A stretch of DNA of 64,000 nt, from assembly GCF_002632615.1 (NCBI RefSeq), contig NZ_NITZ01000005.1, forward strand, positions 1-64,000, given 5' to 3'. A model generated the notes under the pieces. That model made no database searches, had not been told where the DNA came from, and saw only the letters and a list, made by a program, of their open reading frames with translations. The DNA is from Xenorhabdus miraniensis. Its GTDB lineage: Bacteria > Pseudomonadota > Gammaproteobacteria > Enterobacterales > Enterobacteriaceae. Shown here in pieces: positions 59,954 to 64,000 of this stretch. Every line of letters starts with the position of its first letter. Within the stretch, counting starts at the first letter, position 1. Position numbers and translations under genes: made by a program.

Positions 59954-61669
59954 TTATTTTTGGGTTCTGTCTTGGAAATTTTTATACCGATTAACTTCTT
60001 CTTCATAAGCTTGCAGAAAGCCTTCGCCAAACAGAACAGAATCCTGTTCAAGCTCACTGGCGGTTGCTTGATAATATTTGATGAGGTAATCCCACATTGA
60101 TGCTTTGTAGGTTGACGATAGAGACAAACGGGGTAAGCACCCTTCACTCTGTGCTTTTTGTTCAAGAATAACGGGGTGGAATAATTGCAATATGTCTGCC
60201 ACATTGGCACGTATCCCCGCAATCATTCCCAACTGATGGGCCTGTAATTCGATCAGAATATCGCGGGTGGCCTGCTCAAGTGGCATAAACCCGGGCATAT
60301 GACCACCAAATATCAGTGCCAAAATAGATTGACCAGAAGGTAAAAGCTTAAATGGATTATTTGCATCTGATTGCATTTGGGGTATGTCTGCATCTGCTTT
60401 GCGTTTAAGTAAATTACGTGAGGCGTTAAGTACCACGATGCCCTGAGATAATTGACTGACCAGTTGCCCTAATTGGTACATGTGATGTTCATCAAATTGC
60501 ACTCTGTGGAAATCTTTCAATCCCATGCCATTCAGCAAGGCCGCCAGCAATTTTCCTTCCAATATGGGTTCGTTGTTTTGATGATGGAAAGCGTTTTGAT
60601 GATGGGAAGCATTTTGATGGTGGGAAGTGTCCTGATGATGATGGAGAATTTCCTCTATGGGGTGTTTTATCTGTGCCTTAGTTGTTTCTTGTTTAGGTTT
60701 TTCTGGTTCGAAAAGTGGCGGTGAGGGAGTCTCAGGCGTAAATAGTTGTGTTTTTGGGCCTGGTCCGGGAGTCAATTGAGGCTCAGAAACATCAGAATCA
60801 GAAACATCAGAAATAGTTGTGCCATCCAAAGAATTTAGCGGGGCTGCATTATCCAACAACATGTTCAGGGGATCGTCATTATTTTTGGCATGTTGCAGGG
60901 GGCTGATTTGTTTGTCATCAAACAATGTCAGTGGGTCCACTTCCTTTTTATCTTCATCTTGATTGCCATCTGGTTCGTTGCGTTGCAATAACGTTGTAGG
61001 AGTATGATCATTCAGGATATTTTCTTGCTGGAAAGTCGTATCTGAATTGAACATAGCGATGGGATCTGTCGCCCGTAACTGTAGCGTTTCAAGAACGGTT
61101 GTTGTTTCCATCTGTGCTAAAGGATCAATCGGATTCCGCTCCTTATGCTGCTGTTCTCTTACCAGAGGATGATTATCGTTCAATCTCTGTGTCTTTGGTG
61201 CTGCCTGATGCAGACCTGAAGGAGATGAGGGATTGGATGTCGTAAGAATTTGTTCAAGATCGTCCCAAACTTCGTTGGGAATTCTTGATTCATTCGCATT
61301 CGGTTGTTGTTTATCACTGTTTGTCAGGTCAGCGGCCTGAGAGGGTGAACTCCTCTTTACATCAATGATCTGGATTTGATATTTGCCAATATTCAGCACA
61401 TCACCATCACGGATTTCAACCTGCCGATCAGGAGCCAAGGGTATCATATTCAGTAAAATATCAGATGCAGCACCCTGATTGTTAATCCGACATTCTCCAT
61501 CAGCCGAAATGGATACAATAGCTTGCAACCGGGCAATCGCCAGATCTTCATCGGGTAAACACCAGTTATTATCTGCGCTGCGGCCGATAGTGCCACCGGG
61601 AGGAAGAAAATCATGACTCTGTTGTGGAGGCTGGCTTGTACTCGTGTTTTTAACAATGGTGAATCGCAT
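59954..61669 (-). CDS. tagH: T6SS FHA-domain protein (TagH/Fha type)
   Basis: A 571-residue protein with an N-terminal forkhead-associated domain (residues 1-105: PPGGTIGRSADNNWCLPD, NNQGAASDILLNM) that binds phosphothreonine peptides. A long acidic linker follows with four copies of a DPL-type motif (IDPLAQM, TDPIAMF, VDPLTLF, DDPLNML) and a His-rich stretch of HHQNA units (about 343-366). The C-terminal 200 residues (GMGLKDFHRVQF, MPLEQATRDILIELQAHQ-like) match the TagH C-terminal domain. It starts at ATG 61669 or GTG 61675. FHA proteins act in post-translational T6SS control or assembly. Confidence 0.9.
   Translation of the reverse strand: MRFTIVKNTSTSQPPQQSHDFLPPGGTIGRSADNNWCLPDEDLAIARLQAIVSISADGECRINNQGAASDILLNMIPLAPDRQVEIRDGDVLNIGKYQIQIIDVKRSSPSQAADLTNSDKQQPNANESRIPNEVWDDLEQILTTSNPSSPSGLHQAAPKTQRLNDNHPLVREQQHKERNPIDPLAQMETTTVLETLQLRATDPIAMFNSDTTFQQENILNDHTPTTLLQRNEPDGNQDEDKKEVDPLTLFDDKQISPLQHAKNNDDPLNMLLDNAAPLNSLDGTTISDVSDSDVSEPQLTPGPGPKTQLFTPETPSPPLFEPEKPKQETTKAQIKHPIEEILHHHQDTSHHQNASHHQNAFHHQNNEPILEGKLLAALLNGMGLKDFHRVQFDEHHMYQLGQLVSQLSQGIVVLNASRNLLKRKADADIPQMQSDANNPFKLLPSGQSILALIFGGHMPGFMPLEQATRDILIELQAHQLGMIAGIRANVADILQLFHPVILEQKAQSEGCLPRLSLSSTYKASMWDYLIKYYQATASELEQDSVLFGEGFLQAYEEEVNRYKNFQDRTQK
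60572..60643 (-). repeat. His-rich tandem repeat inside the FHA gene
   Basis: About four units of a 15-18-bp repeat encode HHQNA/HHQDT-like peptides (for example HHQNASHHQNAFHHQN). The run could bind metal ions. In-frame expansion or loss is possible. Confidence 0.75.
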
Positions 61670-61697
61670 AATCACGGATACCTATTGTTGATGAAGT

Positions 61698-61738
61698 AAC
61701 TCCCCTGAGAGAGTCCTCAGAGTACCCTGAGGGGAGTT
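61698..61738 (-). terminator. Stem-loop between hcp and the FHA gene
   Basis: AACTCCCCT and AGGGGAGTT form a perfect 9-bp outer stem around a second potential hairpin (CCTCAG/CTGAGG), 26 bases after the hcp stop codon. It may stabilise or partly end the hcp mRNA, which is usually much more abundant than its neighbours. Confidence 0.5.
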
Positions 61739-61763
61739 AGTGATGTGGTTTATAGGTTGTGTA

Positions 61764-62258
61764 TCAGCCGACTTGATTAGTGTAAGAATCCCAATCGTAA
61801 CTAACTTCAGCACCTTTAGCACCCGAAGCAAATTCTTGAGAAAAGTAACTTTCTTTATGCTTTTGAAAGGCTACAACTATTGAAGAAGAGAAGCCGTTCG
61901 CTCCGTATGTCAGGATGGAATCTGCGATTAAGGCATTTGACAGTACTAACTTATACCAATCTTGTTGTTTTCCCCCCTGACGACGTACTTGAAGTGTAGT
62001 CTCTTTAATGTGTGTCCCTTTGACGATATATTGGCGCAGGGTAACGGCTGCTTTATCAAACAGAAGTTCCAGAGTTAAGCCAGAAACATCTACAATACCG
62101 GCACCCAGTCCAGTACCTTGATTTTCGTGGTTAACACGGTTAGCCAGTTGAAGAGAGAATGACTTAACGGCTGTCCAGTCCTTGAAATTTTTATCGCCTG
62201 CTTCGCCTGAAACACCTTTAAATTGAATGTAGGCATCAATGCCTGATGCAGTAGACAT
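61764..62258 (-). CDS. hcp: T6SS tube protein Hcp (TssD)
   Basis: A 164-residue Hcp protein. The start IDAYIQFKGVSGEAGDKNFKDW and the C-terminal GAEVSYDWDS are typical. Hcp forms the inner tube that is pushed out by sheath contraction, and can carry small effectors. It lies between tssC and the FHA gene, with 149 and 94 bp gaps (the ones with the hairpin), so it may have its own mRNA control. Confidence 0.95.
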   Translation of the reverse strand: MSTASGIDAYIQFKGVSGEAGDKNFKDWTAVKSFSLQLANRVNHENQGTGLGAGIVDVSGLTLELLFDKAAVTLRQYIVKGTHIKETTLQVRRQGGKQQDWYKLVLSNALIADSILTYGANGFSSSIVVAFQKHKESYFSQEFASGAKGAEVSYDWDSYTNQVG

Positions 62259-62407
62259 AATTTTTCACCTTAATTAATAAAGTTTAGTTGAATCCAATAA
62301 GTGAATATTGGGGTTATATAGGGATATGTGTGTATTGCTGTCTGAAGATTAGGGATGGGCTATTATTTAGAACATATTGGTTAGAAAGCATGATGTCTAA
62401 TGTTGCG

Positions 62408-63910
62408 TTATGCTCCTTTTAATGAAGGAAGTTTTGAAACCAGACGTAGGGAAACGGTCAAACCTTCTAGTTGATAATGGGGACGCAGGAAAAATTTAGC
62501 CTGGTAATATCCCGGATTGCTCTCGATTTCTTCTACCTGAACCTCTGCGGCTGCCAGCGGTTTTCTGGCTTTGGTTCCTTGTGATGAGTTGACAGGATCA
62601 CCATCCACATAATTTGTAATCCAATCATTCAGCCAGCGTTCCATATCAGCGCGTTCTTGGAAACTGCCTATTTTGTCGCGCACGATACATTTCAAGTAGT
62701 GGGCAAAACGACAGCAGGCGAATAAGTAGGGCAAACGTGCTGAAAGGTTAGCATTGGCAGTGGCATCAGGATCGTAGTATTCGGATGGTTTTTGCAGTGA
62801 TTGAGCACCAATAAAAGCGGCCATGTCGGTGTTTTTGCGATGCAATAATGGAATAAAACCATTTTTTGCTAATTCGGCCTCACGGCGATCGCTAATGGCA
62901 ATTTCGGTGGGGCACTTCATATCTACACCGCCATCATCAGAGGGAAACGTGTAGCAAGGGAGATTTTCCACAATACCGCCAGATTCTACACCGCGAATAG
63001 AGGTACACCAGCCATACAGTTTAAACGAGCGGTTAATATTAACGGCCATGGCATAAGCGGCATTTGACCAAGTGTAGTTGCTATGCGTCGGGCCCTCAGT
63101 GTTTTCCTCAAAATTGAAATTATCAACGGGATTTGTAAGAGCGCCGTAGGGTAAACGGGAAAGGAAACGTGGCAGTGCTAATCCGATATAACGCACGTCT
63201 TCCGATTCACGTAAACTGCGCCAGGGCGCATATTCAGTATTTTGGAAAATCTTTGTCAGATCTCTGGGATTGGCTAATTCCTGCCAGGATTCCATCTGCA
63301 TCACACTTGGCGATGCGCCTGAAATGAACGGGCAGTGTGCTGCTGCGCTAACTTGTGCCATTTGGCGCAAAAGCTCAACATCCGGTGCAGTGTGGTCGAA
63401 ATAGTAATCTCCCACCAGACAACCGAATGGTTCACCGCCAAACTGACCGTATTCCGCTTCATAGATTTTTTTGAAAATCGGGCTTTGATCCCAACTAACC
63501 CCTTTGAAACGTTTCAGTGTGTTGCTCAGCTCCTTTTTGGAGAGGCACATCACACGGATTTTCAACATTTCATCGGTTTCTGTGTTATTGATCAAATGAT
63601 GCAAACCACGCCAGGCGCCTTCCAGTTTCTGGAATTCCTCATGGTGCAAGATATGATTCATCTGCTGTGATATTTTGGAATCGATTTCAGCAATCAATGA
63701 CTGAATAGTACGATAAGTATCACCAGAGACAGTCACCGTATTTTCCAGTGCTTGCTGTGCCAGCGTTTTCACCGCATTTTCAACCGCATTGCGGGTATGA
63801 TCACTTTGCGGACGAAATTCCTTATCCAGCAAGGTGCTTAATTCATCAGGGGTATATTCTTTCGATGCTTGCCCCTGTTGCACCAGAGTGTCTTGTTCAG
63901 TTACGCTCAT
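62408..63910 (-). CDS. tssC: T6SS sheath protein TssC
   Basis: A 500-residue large sheath subunit. Recognisable TssC segments are LEGAWRGLHHLINNTETD, PFGCLVGDYYFDHTAPDVELL (part) and the C-terminal KFFLRPHYQLEGLTVSLRLVSKLP (part). The start is ATG at 63910, with AAGGAG seven bases upstream; the TTG at 63913 was rejected. It pairs with TssB, whose stop is three bases upstream, to form the contractile sheath that ClpV recycles. Confidence 0.95.
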   Translation of the reverse strand: MSVTEQDTLVQQGQASKEYTPDELSTLLDKEFRPQSDHTRNAVENAVKTLAQQALENTVTVSGDTYRTIQSLIAEIDSKISQQMNHILHHEEFQKLEGAWRGLHHLINNTETDEMLKIRVMCLSKKELSNTLKRFKGVSWDQSPIFKKIYEAEYGQFGGEPFGCLVGDYYFDHTAPDVELLRQMAQVSAAAHCPFISGASPSVMQMESWQELANPRDLTKIFQNTEYAPWRSLRESEDVRYIGLALPRFLSRLPYGALTNPVDNFNFEENTEGPTHSNYTWSNAAYAMAVNINRSFKLYGWCTSIRGVESGGIVENLPCYTFPSDDGGVDMKCPTEIAISDRREAELAKNGFIPLLHRKNTDMAAFIGAQSLQKPSEYYDPDATANANLSARLPYLFACCRFAHYLKCIVRDKIGSFQERADMERWLNDWITNYVDGDPVNSSQGTKARKPLAAAEVQVEEIESNPGYYQAKFFLRPHYQLEGLTVSLRLVSKLPSLKGA

Positions 63911-63913
63911 CAA

Positions 63914-64000
63914 TTACTCCTTAACATCTTCAGTGCCATCTCCCGAAGCGGTATCTTCAGGATTTGGCGTTTCCGCCAACGATTTCAGTAGCGCGGGATT
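63914..64000 (-). CDS. tssB: T6SS sheath protein TssB, C-terminal end (cut by window edge)
   Basis: The frame from the window edge to TAA at 63914-63916 reads 28 residues ending NPEDTASGDGTEDVKE, consistent with the acidic C-terminal tail of a small sheath protein. The place directly before tssC is the universal position of tssB. The rest is outside the window. Confidence 0.75.
   Translation of the reverse strand, partial: NPALLKSLAETPNPEDTASGDGTEDVKE

Noticed and set aside
53627..64000. T6SS effector, immunity or VgrG gene
   Set aside because: No such gene is in this part of the locus; only structural and regulatory components are visible.

Overview
The window looks like a chromosomal segment of an enterobacterium of the Morganellaceae type; Xenorhabdus or Photorhabdus would fit best, although no marker gene in the window proves the genus. 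The basis is close E. coli-like orthologues (dauA, ynbA/C/D, ghrA, ycdY, yceB, mdtH, rimJ, tandem tRNA-Ser), an AT-rich host background, and heavy loading with accessory DNA: a Mu-like prophage, a type VI secretion locus and specialised-metabolism genes.

Region 1 (1-about 29290) is a transposable prophage of the Mu family lying in reverse, visibly more GC-rich than the flanking host DNA. Read right to left it has a repressor on the opposite strand (28544-29188), an operator region of palindromes, a Ner-like regulator, MuA transposase and MuB ATPase, a run of small early genes, GemA, the Mor activator, a lysis cassette (GH108 lysozyme, holin-like protein, nested Rz/Rz1), DNA packaging and head genes (gp25-gp30, F, G, protease/scaffold, T), and the contractile-tail and baseplate genes up to a tail-fibre gene cut by the left window edge. 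A GGGGCGA slippery site in the tail chaperone gene suggests the -2 frameshift known from Mu. Every recognisable phage gene is open, so the element could be functional. Its right end is outside the window.

Region 2 (29.3-40.5 kb) holds a sigma-54 activator with a long palindrome over its start codon, three small unrecognised genes around a TnpB relic, a MITE-like repeat, the transporter gene dauA, a ynbD-ynbC-ynbA lipid-enzyme operon lacking ynbB, and a YafY-type WYL regulator.

Region 3 (40.6-45.6 kb) is the most interesting part. An AT-rich operon encodes an HSL-family hydrolase, a PRMT-like arginine N-methyltransferase, a haem-oxygenase-like diiron oxygenase fused to a cupin, and a small Rieske protein. 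The oxygenase carries every metal ligand of the streptozotocin enzyme SznF (as remembered) at nearly identical spacing, and the methyltransferase matches its partner SznE. I infer a pathway from L-arginine to an N-nitroso (nitrosourea-type) product. A divergently transcribed Ada homologue next door has an intact methyl-phosphotriester sensor half and a truncated O6-methylguanine repair half, which suggests an alkylation sensor linked to a methylating product.

Region 4 (46-53.6 kb) has a SRPBCC-VOC fusion protein, an alpha/beta hydrolase, a membrane protein, two identical tRNA-Ser(GGA) genes with a clear promoter and terminators, and conserved core genes ghrA, ycdY, yceB, mdtH and rimJ.

Region 5 (53.6-64.0 kb) is the distal part of a type VI secretion operon transcribed leftward: tssB (partial), tssC, hcp, an FHA protein, tssE, tssF, tssG and clpV. 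The membrane complex, VgrG and effectors are not in the window. Three genes here and in region 2 contain in-frame 15-bp-type tandem repeats.
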